A stretch of 34,751 nt of DNA from an uncultured Saprospiraceae bacterium (GTDB lineage: Bacteria > Bacteroidota > Bacteroidia > Chitinophagales > Saprospiraceae). Made by a program: the position numbers and the translations under genes. Positions 16,489 through 25,712 of this stretch are shown here, piece by piece. The notes beneath the pieces were generated by a model. The model had not been told where the DNA came from and ran no database searches. It saw only the letters and a list, made by a program, of their open reading frames with translations. The stretch covers positions 1-34,751 of the forward strand of contig CAKZUV010000219.1 of assembly GCA_937921555.1 (NCBI GenBank), in the 5' to 3' direction. Numbering within the stretch: the first letter of the stretch is position 1; each line of letters starts with the position of its first letter.

Positions 16489-17386
16489 ACCGGTGATGCT
16501 CACTGAATGTATCGAAGGACTGCAAATTAATCCCGCAGGAATTTATGTCGATGCAACTTTTGGTGGGGGAGGACACGCAAGGGAGATTATTAAAAAAATA
16601 AACAGTACTGGTCATCTCTACGGTTTTGATCAGGACGAAGATGCACTGGCAAATACTTTAGATAGTGAGAATTTTACGTTTGTTCAGCAGAATTTTCGCT
16701 ACCTCGATAAAGCACTCCGACTGAACGGTGTGCGCAAGGTAGATGGAATTCTCGGGGATCTGGGCGTTTCTTCTCATCAGTTAGACGTAGCCGAAAGAGG
16801 CTTTTCTTACCGGTTCGATGCCGATCTGGATATGCGGATGAATCAGGAAGGAGAACGAAAAGCCGATGAGATAATCAATACCTATTCTGCCGAAAATTTG
16901 CAGGCGATTTTTAGTCGCTACGGCGAACTGAGAAATTCGAAGACCCTGGCCCAGGCCATTGTCAGCGACCGGAAGATCCGGAAAATTAATACCATCGGAG
17001 ATTTACTAAAAGTAGTAGATCCTCTGATTCGCGGCCAGCGAAATAAATATTTATCGCAGGTCTTTCAGGCCATCCGGATTGAGGTAAACGAAGAGATGGA
17101 AGTCTTAAAAGATTTTTTGACTGCTTCGCTCAAAGTACTCAAACCTGGTGGCAGACTGGTGATCATGTCTTACCACTCGCTGGAAGACCGCCTGGTGAAA
17201 AACTTTTTTAAATCAGGAAATTTTGACGGAGAGCTCCAGAAAGATTTCTACGGAAATATTCACCGGCCTTTTAAATTGATAACTAAAAAAGCAGTATCGG
17301 CCAGTGCAGAAGAACTAAAAATCAATTCAAGATCCCGCAGTGCGAGACTGAGAATTGCCGAAAAATTAGCAGAACCAAATGGCTAA
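16475..17386 (+). CDS. rsmH: 16S rRNA m4C1402 N4-methyltransferase
   Basis: A 303-residue RsmH (MraW), which methylates N4 of C1402 in 16S rRNA using S-adenosylmethionine. It starts with the family-typical MSYHEPVMLTECIEGL. The SAM-binding loop is DATFGGGGH (26-34), followed by LGDLGVSSHQLD and, near the C-terminus, VIMSYHSLEDRLVK. The length is normal. It overlaps mraZ by 14 nt and ftsL by 8 nt, so these genes are translated as a unit. Confidence 0.97.
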   Translation: MSYHEPVMLTECIEGLQINPAGIYVDATFGGGGHAREIIKKINSTGHLYGFDQDEDALANTLDSENFTFVQQNFRYLDKALRLNGVRKVDGILGDLGVSSHQLDVAERGFSYRFDADLDMRMNQEGERKADEIINTYSAENLQAIFSRYGELRNSKTLAQAIVSDRKIRKINTIGDLLKVVDPLIRGQRNKYLSQVFQAIRIEVNEEMEVLKDFLTASLKVLKPGGRLVIMSYHSLEDRLVKNFFKSGNFDGELQKDFYGNIHRPFKLITKKAVSASAEELKINSRSRSARLRIAEKLAEPNG

Positions 17387-17708
17387 GAAAAAAAAACTTA
17401 AAGACTATTTTGAATTAGGGGATCTAAGCGCTTCCCTGATACTCAAAAATTTGCCTTTCGTTTTATTCCTGAGTTTTTTGGTGCTTATTTACATTGCAAA
17501 TGCCCACTTGTCAGAAAAAAAAGTAAGACAAATACAGGTACTGCAAAAAGAAATACAGGAAATCCGCTGGCATTATATGTCCATACAATCTGAACTGATG
17601 TACAGTACGCGCAGAACCAAAGTGGCCAATTCCGTAGCCGATAAAGGTCTGAAAATACCAAAAGGGGCTCCTAAGAAAATTGTGATTCCTAAAACAAAGA
17701 AGAAATAG
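17379..17708 (+). CDS. ftsL: FtsL-like division protein
   Basis: A 109-residue bitopic membrane protein. A basic N-terminal tail (MAKKKKLKDYFELGD) is followed by one membrane span (about 26-43) and a periplasmic coiled-coil-like segment (about 46-75, SEKKVRQIQVLQKEIQEIRWHY), ending in a lysine-rich tail. Position between rsmH and ftsI and topology identify it as the Bacteroidota type of FtsL, the divisome scaffold that links FtsQ to FtsW-FtsI. Sequence similarity to proteobacterial FtsL is low, as usual. It overlaps rsmH by 8 nt. Confidence 0.85.
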   Translation: MAKKKKLKDYFELGDLSASLILKNLPFVLFLSFLVLIYIANAHLSEKKVRQIQVLQKEIQEIRWHYMSIQSELMYSTRRTKVANSVADKGLKIPKGAPKKIVIPKTKKK

Positions 17709-17715
17709 GATAGTA

Positions 17716-19845
17716 ATGGCGGATATTAAAAATGAAGTGCTCTATCGGGTTTACGGAGTATTGGCACTCATCGTCTTGCTGGCGATGGTCCTCTTTGGGA
17801 AAGTGGTCAAAATTCAGATTGCCGAAGGAGACAAGTGGCGGAGACAGGGAGATAAAAAAGTGAAATTTGAAAAAGTGATTGCCGAACGTGGCAATATATA
17901 TTCGGAGGATGGCAAATTATTGGCCACCTCACTACCGTTCTTTGAAATACGATTTGATTTAAATTCCAGTGCCATGAGCGAAAAGGATTTCAACGAAAAC
18001 GTTGATTCCCTCGCATATTGTCTGGCCACCTTTGTGGATAATATTTACGAATTGACACCGGGTGGATACCGTCAGTTATTGATCGACCAGCGGGCCGCCG
18101 GAGAACGCTACATGCTGATCAAAAAAAATGTCACCTACACGGAACTCGAAAAAATTGAAAAATTTCCACTTTTTAATTTAGGACAGTATCGTGGTGGGTT
18201 TATTGTCAGAAGAGAAAGCAAACGCGATCCTCCTTTTAAAATGCTGGCCCACCGAACCATCGGTTACGTACGGGAAGGCGCCAACAAAGTAGGACTCGAA
18301 GGATTCTTTGACGAAGATCTGGGTGGGACAGCTGGTAAAAAACTCATGCAGAAAGTAGGGAACGATATCTGGATTCCAGTAAATGACCTGACGGAAATCG
18401 AACCTGAAAACGGGCAGGATTTGGTAACCACGATTAACGTAGAACTTCAGGAAACTGCTCAGACCGCATTGGTGCGTGCCCTCAACTTTCACGACGCAGA
18501 TCATGGTTGTGCCGTTATTATGGAAGTCAAAACGGGGGCGATCAGAGCCATTGCCAACGTCGGAAAAACCGAAAAAGGAACACTCTGGGAAACCTACAAT
18601 CACGCCGTAGGAGATGCCGTTGAACCCGGCTCTACTTTTAAACTGGCACCGATGATGGCGCTTCTGGACAAAGGGGCGATCTCGCTCGGTGACAGCATTA
18701 ATCTGGAAGAAGGTAGAACTACTTTCTACGAAGAAATAATGGAAGATTCTTCTCCTCACGGACTGGAAAAAACCACCGTCAGAAGAGCATTTGAATTATC
18801 CTCCAATGTTGGGATTGCTAAAATGGTGGAAGGAACTTACGGCAACGAAGGTGGCGCGATTGAATTTATTAACCAACTGCGAAAATATAATTTACATCTG
18901 CCAACGGGTATTCAGATTGAAGGGGAAGCATCTCCTTTTATCAAAGAAGCCTACAATAAAGAAATGGAGTGGAGTGGGATTACGCTCCCGTGGATGTCAA
19001 TCGGTTACGAAGTGCTGATTACGCCGTTGCAATTGCTGACTTTCTACAATGCGGTGGCCAACGACGGACAAATGATGCGGCCTTATTTGGTGTCGGAAAT
19101 ACAGGATTTTGGGGTAACCACCAGAAAATATAAACCGACGGTTATCAAAAAAAGTATCGCTAAACCAGAAACCATTGCGCAGGCAAAATCATTGCTCGAA
19201 GGAGTCGTGAAAAGGGGAACGGCCAGAAAGCTGGACACGGATCGCTATAATTTTGCGGGTAAAACGGGAACCGCTCAGATTGATTACCGGAAGTTCAATC
19301 GTCAGAGAACAAACCTTAAACACCGTGCCTCTTTTGTTGGATATTTTCCCGCCGAAGATCCGGTTTATAGCTGTATTGTTATGGTCACCAATCCCAGACA
19401 AAATGGGATTTACGGAGCGGATGTAGCTGGTCCCGTATTTCGGGAAATCGCCGATAAATGTTATGCGACCAGAATTGAAATGCACCGTCCGATTAATTCG
19501 TACGCAAAACCAAAATTGGTAAACTACGAACTACCTGCGATGGAAATAGGCAAAAAAGAGTCGGTGAATTATCTGCTGGATTACTTTAAACTGCCTCACC
19601 AGAATCGGGCAGCAACCGACTGGACGGTTATACAAGCTGAAAGAGATACCGTAGTGATGTTGCCAAGAGATTTGTCAGATTCAGTTATTCCGAATGTAAA
19701 AGGAATGACCTTGATGGATGCGGTGTACGTATTAGAAAATTTAGGGTTAAATGTGATAGCCTCCGGAGTTGGAAAAGTCCACCACCAGTCTATCCTTGCT
19801 GGCACAAAAGCCAGAAACCAAACGATAAAGATCAGACTGAATTAA
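17716..19845 (+). CDS. ftsI: Septal transpeptidase (class B penicillin-binding protein) with PASTA domain
   Basis: A 709-residue class B penicillin-binding protein that cross-links septal peptidoglycan. A single membrane span lies at about 12-30. The dimerisation domain has ERGNIYSEDGKLLATS (57-72). The transpeptidase motifs are S306-T-F-K309, S362-S-N364 and K516-T-G. A PASTA domain fills the C-terminus (about 655-709, VIPNVKGMTLMDAVYVLENLG), as is common in Bacteroidota FtsI. It starts 7 nt after ftsL and is followed by an unusual 452-bp gap before murE. Confidence 0.96.
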   Translation: MADIKNEVLYRVYGVLALIVLLAMVLFGKVVKIQIAEGDKWRRQGDKKVKFEKVIAERGNIYSEDGKLLATSLPFFEIRFDLNSSAMSEKDFNENVDSLAYCLATFVDNIYELTPGGYRQLLIDQRAAGERYMLIKKNVTYTELEKIEKFPLFNLGQYRGGFIVRRESKRDPPFKMLAHRTIGYVREGANKVGLEGFFDEDLGGTAGKKLMQKVGNDIWIPVNDLTEIEPENGQDLVTTINVELQETAQTALVRALNFHDADHGCAVIMEVKTGAIRAIANVGKTEKGTLWETYNHAVGDAVEPGSTFKLAPMMALLDKGAISLGDSINLEEGRTTFYEEIMEDSSPHGLEKTTVRRAFELSSNVGIAKMVEGTYGNEGGAIEFINQLRKYNLHLPTGIQIEGEASPFIKEAYNKEMEWSGITLPWMSIGYEVLITPLQLLTFYNAVANDGQMMRPYLVSEIQDFGVTTRKYKPTVIKKSIAKPETIAQAKSLLEGVVKRGTARKLDTDRYNFAGKTGTAQIDYRKFNRQRTNLKHRASFVGYFPAEDPVYSCIVMVTNPRQNGIYGADVAGPVFREIADKCYATRIEMHRPINSYAKPKLVNYELPAMEIGKKESVNYLLDYFKLPHQNRAATDWTVIQAERDTVVMLPRDLSDSVIPNVKGMTLMDAVYVLENLGLNVIASGVGKVHHQSILAGTKARNQTIKIRLN

Positions 19846-20297
19846 TAGAAAGCTATTTGCCATTTGCTCTTAGCCATTTGCTTCCCTCGAACGCGTTTGA
19901 AGCGGTTATTAATTAATTCGATAATAGAGAATTGAACGAAAAAACTCAAAACTCAAAAACTTCGTAATCGAATACTCCTCCGTTATGAAACACTATACTT
20001 TTTTAAAAAACGGGCCACTTGAAACACGGCCATTTTGAAACACTATTTAAAAGACCGTTCGCTTGAAACACGGACGGTCAAACACTATTTTTTTGAAACA
20101 CTTGGATTGGGCTACGGCCCATACTCCTTACACTATGAAACAGGAAATGTGGTAGCTCTGGTTTAAAACCGGGGTTACTATATTTTTCCTAACAACAAAT
20201 TATTGGTTGCTGGAAATTTGTGGGTTTGCGGCCCTCTTTTAGGAGACTGAGAGGTAAGAAATGGCAAAATTTACAGTAATCAAAACAACAAACACTT
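19846..20297. other. Non-coding gap between ftsI and murE
   Basis: This 452-bp break in an otherwise tight operon carries an AGCCA-type spacer motif (19852-19882), an array of TGAAACAC octamers (19986-20101), a small dyad TGGGC/GCCCA (near 20109-20122) and, at the end, a short reading frame that overlaps the murE start. No terminator with a T-tract was seen, so transcription may run through. Confidence 0.6.
19986..20101 (+). repeat. Array of TGAAACAC octamers, two inside hairpin loops
   Basis: TGAAACAC occurs at 19986, 20020, 20036, 20064 and 20094, with a TCAAACAC variant at 20078 and TGAAACAG at 20136. The copies at 20020 and 20064 are flanked by complementary arms (GGCC...GGCC and GACCGT...ACGGTC), so each sits in a potential loop. 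Spacing is irregular (14-34 nt) and not in multiples of three, so it is not a protein repeat. Confidence 0.7.
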
Positions 20298-20326
20298 TTG
20301 ACTGCTTTATCAGAAATACTAAATGA
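20261..20326 (+). CDS. Possible 21-codon leader ORF overlapping the murE start
   Basis: ATG at 20261 follows a purine-rich AGGAGACTGAGAGGTAAG stretch and opens 21 codons (MAKFTVIKTTNTFDCF...), ending in TGA at 20324-20326, after the murE TTG start at 20298 in a different frame. Ribosomes ending there could re-initiate on murE. It could also be chance; no codon evidence separates the two. Confidence 0.35.
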   Translation: MAKFTVIKTTNTFDCFIRNTK

Positions 20327-21755
20327 CCTTTCGATAAAAAAAATTATCGGGACTACTGACCTTTCGGTTAATCATTTGGTATTTGACTCACGTAAAGTAC
20401 AACCAGCGGACCTGTTCGTTGCCGTCAGAGGACACACCATGGATGGTCATCAATTTATTGAAAAAGCCATCCGTAACGGAGCGAGCGTAATTGTCCTGGA
20501 ACAATTACCAGCTACTGTTGCTGAAAAAATAACCTATCTACTGGTTGACAACAGTGCAGAAGCATTGGGTCAGATGGCTGCCGCGATCTACGGTCACCCT
20601 TCTCAACAATTAAAATTGGTGGGTATTACGGGGACCAACGGAAAGACGACTACGGCCACTTTGCTGTTTGACCTCTTTACGTCGATGGGGTATAAAACCG
20701 GACTACTGTCCACCGTCGCAAACCGGATTGCGGGAAAAACGATTCCCAGCACTCACACAACGCCGGATGCCGTTGGTCTGAACGCACTGCTGGCGGAGAT
20801 GGTCGCAGCGGGATGTACGTACGCTTTTATGGAAGTAAGTTCGCACGCCATTCATCAGAGAAGAATTGCGGGCATCACTTTCACGGGAGGGGTTTTTACT
20901 AATTTAACCCACGACCATTTAGATTATCACGGAACTTTTCGTGATTATATCTACGCAAAAAAACAATTCTTTGACGATTTGCCGAAAGCGGCTTTTGCGT
21001 TGACGAATATTGATGATAAACAGGGGGAGGTGATGGTACAAAATACCAAAGCAAAAATTGCCCGGTATAGTTTACGTCGTTTGACGGATTACAAGGCACG
21101 GGTCATTGACAACAGCTTGACGGGATTACATCTGGAATTAAACGAAGTCGAATTTTTTAGCCGGTTGATCGGAGGATTCAACGCGTATAATCTTTTAGCA
21201 GTTTATGCCACGGCAGACTTGCTGGAAATGGATCAGATGGAAACGCTGACTAAAATGAGTGGCTTACATTCGGCGGAAGGACGATTCGAATATTTGATTC
21301 ATCCGGAAACCCTGGTTTATGCCATTGTGGATTACGCGCATACGCCCGATGCACTAGAAAAAGTGTTATTGACACTCAGAAAATTGCGAAAATCCGAAGC
21401 GCAAATTCTGACCGTCGTAGGATGTGGTGGTGATCGCGATAAAAAGAAAAGACCGGTCATGGCGGAAGTCGCAGCCCGTTACAGTAATCAGGTAATTCTG
21501 ACTGCTGATAATCCACGGACCGAAAACCCCGAAACGATCATTCGGGAAATGGAAACGGGAATTTCGGATGCCGATAGAAATAAAGTGTTGTCTATCACCG
21601 ACCGTAAACAAGCTATCCGTACCGCCTGTAAACTGGCGCGACCGGGAGACTTTGTACTTGTAGCCGGAAAAGGACACGAAAAATATCAGGAAATCAACGG
21701 GGTAAAACATCCCTTTGACGACCAGGAAATAATAAAAGAAATATTCGCCTTGTAG
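20298..21755 (+). CDS. murE: UDP-MurNAc-tripeptide synthetase, probably diaminopimelate-adding
   Basis: A 485-residue Mur ligase that adds the third amino acid to UDP-MurNAc-L-Ala-D-Glu. The ATP-binding loop is TGTNGKTTT (111-119). DNPRTE (404-409) matches the DNPR motif of enzymes that use meso-diaminopimelate rather than lysine, as expected for a Gram-negative wall. The start must be the TTG at 20298: the frame has a stop 21 nt upstream, the next Met is near residue 48, and the family N-terminus (LSEILNDL, then DSRKVQPADLFVA) begins right here. An overlapping leader frame precedes it. The rare TTG start suggests reduced or coupled translation. Confidence 0.95.
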   Translation: MTALSEILNDLSIKKIIGTTDLSVNHLVFDSRKVQPADLFVAVRGHTMDGHQFIEKAIRNGASVIVLEQLPATVAEKITYLLVDNSAEALGQMAAAIYGHPSQQLKLVGITGTNGKTTTATLLFDLFTSMGYKTGLLSTVANRIAGKTIPSTHTTPDAVGLNALLAEMVAAGCTYAFMEVSSHAIHQRRIAGITFTGGVFTNLTHDHLDYHGTFRDYIYAKKQFFDDLPKAAFALTNIDDKQGEVMVQNTKAKIARYSLRRLTDYKARVIDNSLTGLHLELNEVEFFSRLIGGFNAYNLLAVYATADLLEMDQMETLTKMSGLHSAEGRFEYLIHPETLVYAIVDYAHTPDALEKVLLTLRKLRKSEAQILTVVGCGGDRDKKKRPVMAEVAARYSNQVILTADNPRTENPETIIREMETGISDADRNKVLSITDRKQAIRTACKLARPGDFVLVAGKGHEKYQEINGVKHPFDDQEIIKEIFAL

Positions 21756-21913
21756 GGAAGGTAAATATTTAAGAAATATTTGACAGCGTGGGGGAAAGAT
21801 TAAAAGACTTATCCTCCTCCGTAATTACGTTAAAGAAAAGCCAACGGCTAATAGCCAACAGCTTTTAAAGAACCTTTATTCGTACGAGAATTAAAACATT
21901 CTCAGATTTAAAT

Positions 21914-21960
21914 TAACAGCAAGTGATAAATATAAAAAATTTGTCGCTGCTGTTAGATTT
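21914..21960 (+). promoter_or_regulatory. Long hairpin in the mraY leader
   Basis: The left arm (21914-21930) starts TAACAGC and the right arm (21940-21955) ends GCTGTTA. They pair over about 16 positions with one bulged A and two G-U pairs around a 9-nt A-rich loop. Five T residues follow (21958-21962). The structure ends about 25 nt before the mraY ATG and could be an attenuator or an RNA-stability element within the operon. The 21838-21866 part of the same gap is an AGCCA-type spacer. Confidence 0.6.
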
Positions 21961-21984
21961 TTAACAGACTAAACGCCAGCTAAA

Positions 21985-23262
21985 ATGCTGTATTATTTTT
22001 TACAGTGGTTAGAGAAAACTTACGACCTGGGGATTCCTCCAGTGTACCAATATTTAAGTTTTCGGGCCGGAGTTTCGTTAATCATATCGCTGATTATCAG
22101 CATCCTGTATGGTGAAAGAATCATACGACTTTTGAAAAAACTACAGGTAGGAGAAACCGTACGGGATCTCGGACTGGCCGGACAAAAAGAAAAAGAAGGA
22201 ACGCCAACGATGGGCGGACTACTGATTATTCTGTCCATTTTGCTACCCTGTATCCTGATGGCTAAGATTGGCAATATTTACATTATCGTCATGATCGTCG
22301 CCACCCTCTGGATGGGCGCTATCGGTTTTCTGGATGACTACATCAAGGTTTTTAAAAAAGATAAAAAGGGATTGAGTGGAAAATTCAAGATTGTGGGGCA
22401 GGTAGGATTAGGCTTGATTGTCGGACTTACGATGTTATTCAACGACGGAATTTACGTTCGGATGAACGTAGACATGGCACAGGAACAGGGATACGAAATT
22501 ATCGGAGAACCATGGATGCAGGAAGATAAGGAGGGAACGGACGCAGTCATTAAAATGGCTAAAGTGAAAACCACTTTGACGAACGTCCCCTTTTTAAAGC
22601 ACGATAATTTTGGTAACAATAGTTTTGACTACGCCCAGCTACTTCCTTTTTTGGGAGACAATGCGCGTAATATGGTTTGGCTGATATTTATTCCAATGGT
22701 TATTCTGGTCGTAACGGCGGTCAGTAATTCCGCTAACCTGACCGATGGAATTGATGGATTGGCTACGGGACTCAGTGGCATTATTGGAGCTACGTTGGGC
22801 GTGTTGGCGTATCTCTCCGGAAATGCGATTGCGGCAAATTATCTGAATATTTTATATCTGCCGGACACGGGGGAACTATTAATTTTTGCTGCCTGTTTTG
22901 TGGGTGCCTGTATTGGTTTTTTATGGTACAACTCTTATCCGGCAAAAGTCTTTATGGGAGATACCGGAAGTCTGATGCTGGGAGGTGTAATTGCGGCTTT
23001 TGCGATTTTGATTCGGAAAGAATTATTGATTCCGATTTTGTGTGGTGTGTTTTTAGCGGAAACATTATCCGTGATGATTCAGGTCAGTTATTTTAAACAT
23101 ACCAAGAAAAAATACGGAGAAGGAAGACGGATATTTTTGATGTCTCCTTTGCACCATCATTATCAAAAAAAAGGAATGCACGAGGCAAAGATTGTTACAC
23201 AGTTTTGGATTGTAGGAATACTGTTAGCAGCATTGACTATCATAACGCTCAAAATAAGATAG
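21985..23262 (+). CDS. mraY: Phospho-MurNAc-pentapeptide translocase (lipid I synthase)
   Basis: A 425-residue polytopic membrane enzyme that transfers phospho-MurNAc-pentapeptide to undecaprenyl phosphate, giving lipid I. Diagnostic motifs are TPTMGG (73-78), the D117-D118 pair in [19 protein letters not shown] (251-260) and the histidine-rich [12 protein letters not shown] near the C-terminus. It is longer than the usual 320-360 residues because of an insertion at about 155-215 (containing [16 protein letters not shown]), which is characteristic of Bacteroidota MraY. A leader hairpin precedes it, and murD follows 7 nt later. Confidence 0.97.
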   Translation: MLYYFLQWLEKTYDLGIPPVYQYLSFRAGVSLIISLIISILYGERIIRLLKKLQVGETVRDLGLAGQKEKEGTPTMGGLLIILSILLPCILMAKIGNIYIIVMIVATLWMGAIGFLDDYIKVFKKDKKGLSGKFKIVGQVGLGLIVGLTMLFNDGIYVRMNVDMAQEQGYEIIGEPWMQEDKEGTDAVIKMAKVKTTLTNVPFLKHDNFGNNSFDYAQLLPFLGDNARNMVWLIFIPMVILVVTAVSNSANLTDGIDGLATGLSGIIGATLGVLAYLSGNAIAANYLNILYLPDTGELLIFAACFVGACIGFLWYNSYPAKVFMGDTGSLMLGGVIAAFAILIRKELLIPILCGVFLAETLSVMIQVSYFKHTKKKYGEGRRIFLMSPLHHHYQKKGMHEAKIVTQFWIVGILLAALTIITLKIR

Positions 23263-23269
23263 AGGTTTT

Positions 23270-24571
23270 ATGAAAAAAATAGTGATACTCGGAGGAGGAG
23301 AGAGTGGCGTCGGTGCGGCGATTCTGGCAAAAACAAAAGGTCATCCTGTATTTTTATCGGACAATGGTACGCTGAAAGCAGCTTATCGCAAAAAATTAGC
23401 AACAAATAATATTCCCTACGAGGAAAATAACCACGATCAGAAACGCATTTTTTCGGCTGATCTGATCGTAAAAAGTCCGGGTATTCCGGACAACGCTCCG
23501 TTGATAAAAGCATTGACGGAATCCGGGATTCCCGTAATCTCGGAAATTGAATTTGCGGGCAAACATACAAACGCCGTGATCATCGGGATCACCGGAAGTA
23601 ACGGCAAAACAACTACCGCCAGTCTGACTTATCACCTGCTGAAGACCGCAGGACTTGACGTAGGATTAGGAGGAAACATCGGCCGCAGTTTTGCGGAAAT
23701 GGTCGCCGTAGATCCGCACGAATATTACGTGCTGGAGCTAAGCAGTTTTCAGTTGGACGGAATTGAATACTTCCAACCGGATGTGGCTGTTCTGCTAAAC
23801 ATTACGCCGGATCACCTGGATCGTTATGATTATAAAATGGAAAATTATATCGCTTCCAAATTCAGAATTATAAGAAATCAGGAAGCAGAAGATATTTTTA
23901 TTTATAACGAAGAAGATAAAAACATCGCAGATTTTTTAAAAGAAAAAGAACTGTTGCCTGATTTGATAAAAGTTAAGATGACCAGCACGGATGATACAAA
24001 AATCACCATTGATGGTAGTTATCATTTTGATTTGAGTGAAACGAGCCTCAAAGGATTACACAGCCGGTTTAACGCTGAATGTGCCATCCACGCCGCACTT
24101 TCACAAGGGGTCAGCGGACAAGATATTCAACGCGGTCTGGAAACTTTTAAAAATGAGCCGCATCGTCTGGAAGTAGTCGCTAGCGTTGACGGAGTAACGT
24201 ACATTAACGACAGTAAAGCGACCAACGTCGATTCGGTGTATTACGCGCTGCTGGCAGTAGAAGCGCCCATAGTTTTGATTATCGGAGGAGTGGACAAGGG
24301 CAACGATTACGGCGCAATTATACCATTGGTCAAAGAAAAAGTAAAAGGTATCGTCTGCCTCGGAGTCGATAACGAAAAATTAAAAGCTACTTTTTCCACG
24401 GTGGTAAATAAAATAGCAGAGGCGGACAGCATGAAAGCAGCGATTGAAAAAAGTCGGAGTATGGCTCAATCCGGTGATCAGATATTGTTGTCTCCGGCCT
24501 GTGCCAGTTTTGATTTATTTAAAAACTACGTAGACCGTGGAGAACAGTTTACGGAAATAGTAAGAAGTTAA
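23270..24571 (+). CDS. murD: UDP-MurNAc-L-alanine:D-glutamate ligase
   Basis: A 433-residue cytoplasmic Mur ligase adding D-Glu to UDP-MurNAc-L-Ala. The N-terminal UDP-binding domain has VILGGGESGVGAA (5-17) and KSPGIP. The ATP loop is GSNGKTTT (109-116), followed by LELSSFQLDGI, NITPDHLDRY, and in the C-terminal domain NDSKATN. The length is typical. It sits 7 nt from mraY and 7 nt from ftsW, in the tightest part of the operon. Confidence 0.97.
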   Translation: MKKIVILGGGESGVGAAILAKTKGHPVFLSDNGTLKAAYRKKLATNNIPYEENNHDQKRIFSADLIVKSPGIPDNAPLIKALTESGIPVISEIEFAGKHTNAVIIGITGSNGKTTTASLTYHLLKTAGLDVGLGGNIGRSFAEMVAVDPHEYYVLELSSFQLDGIEYFQPDVAVLLNITPDHLDRYDYKMENYIASKFRIIRNQEAEDIFIYNEEDKNIADFLKEKELLPDLIKVKMTSTDDTKITIDGSYHFDLSETSLKGLHSRFNAECAIHAALSQGVSGQDIQRGLETFKNEPHRLEVVASVDGVTYINDSKATNVDSVYYALLAVEAPIVLIIGGVDKGNDYGAIIPLVKEKVKGIVCLGVDNEKLKATFSTVVNKIAEADSMKAAIEKSRSMAQSGDQILLSPACASFDLFKNYVDRGEQFTEIVRS

Positions 24572-24578
24572 AAAACGA

Positions 24579-25709
24579 ATGGAACTCGGAACAAAATTAT
24601 ATACGAAACTAAAAGGAGACCATGCCATCTGGATGATTGTCATCGTGCTGGCCCTGTTTTCCGTTTTGATTGTGTATAGTTCTACCGGGCATATTGCGTT
24701 TAAGGAACGGGGTGGCAATACCGAATTTTATCTGATGAAGCATTTGATTTTTATTGTCGGAGGACTCGTGTTGACCTTCGCTTGTTACCAAATGCACTAC
24801 ACCCGGTTTTTGCGGATATCTCCGTTGTTACTATTGTTTTCGATTCCACTGCTGGTTTATACAATCGCCTTCGGAACAGATGTCAATCAAGCACGACGGT
24901 GGATTGAGTTACCGTTTATAGAAATGACTTTTCAAACGTCAGATTTTGCCAAACTGGCTTTAATCATCTACGTAGCGAGAGCCATTTCATCCAAACAAGA
25001 ATACATCAAGGATTTCAAAAGTGGATTCCTGCCGATCGTTATGCCGATCATTATTATTTGTGGATTAATCGCTCCGGCGGATTTATCAACGGCTATGTTG
25101 CTTTTCTTTACCTGTCTGTTGATGATGATAATGGGAAGGGTGGCATTGCGGGATATCAGTTGGTTGGTACTGATGGGCGTAGCAACTTTCGGGTTTTTGA
25201 TCGCTCTCGGAACACAATATCCGGATATGATACGGGTAACGACCTGGGTTAACCGGATGAATGAATTTCTGGATAATACCGATGGCGGTTACCAGATTCA
25301 GCAAGCGAAAATTGCCATCGCCGATGGTGGCCTTTTTGGACTGGGACCAGGAAATAGTATTCAGCGTAATTTTCTGCCGGCACCTTATTCCGATTTTATT
25401 TTTGCGATTATTATCGAAGAATACGGATTGATTGGTGCTTTTACGGTCATTGCGATGTACGTGCTTTTATTTTTCCGAATTGTACGAATTATTACCAATA
25501 GTCCAAAAGCATTCGGAGCCATGCTGGTACTCGGACTTGGATTGATTATTTGTATTCAGGCGTTGGCAAACATTGCCGTTTCAGTGCACCTGGTGCCCGT
25601 AACCGGATTGACGTTACCAATGATAAGTATGGGAGGAACGTCTATCATATTTTCGAGTATCGCTTTCGGGATGATCCTGAGTGTGAGCCGGTATATTGAG
25701 AAAATATAA
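24579..25709 (+). CDS. ftsW: FtsW, septal peptidoglycan glycosyltransferase (SEDS family)
   Basis: A 376-residue SEDS protein with about ten membrane spans that polymerises lipid II at the septum with FtsI. Visible family features are YSSTG in the first span, the QARRWIELPF loop, FQTSDFAKLALI with the conserved acidic Asp, and the LVPVTGLTLPMISMGGTS signature near the C-terminus. Location between murD and murG favours FtsW over RodA. It starts 7 nt after murD, and murG follows after 3 nt. Confidence 0.95.
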   Translation: MELGTKLYTKLKGDHAIWMIVIVLALFSVLIVYSSTGHIAFKERGGNTEFYLMKHLIFIVGGLVLTFACYQMHYTRFLRISPLLLLFSIPLLVYTIAFGTDVNQARRWIELPFIEMTFQTSDFAKLALIIYVARAISSKQEYIKDFKSGFLPIVMPIIIICGLIAPADLSTAMLLFFTCLLMMIMGRVALRDISWLVLMGVATFGFLIALGTQYPDMIRVTTWVNRMNEFLDNTDGGYQIQQAKIAIADGGLFGLGPGNSIQRNFLPAPYSDFIFAIIIEEYGLIGAFTVIAMYVLLFFRIVRIITNSPKAFGAMLVLGLGLIICIQALANIAVSVHLVPVTGLTLPMISMGGTSIIFSSIAFGMILSVSRYIEKI

Positions 25710-25712
25710 GGT

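Noticed and set aside
18178-18759. Long antisense frame inside ftsI (193 codons)
   Set aside because: It lies wholly within the conserved ftsI transpeptidase coding region and shows no domain of its own.
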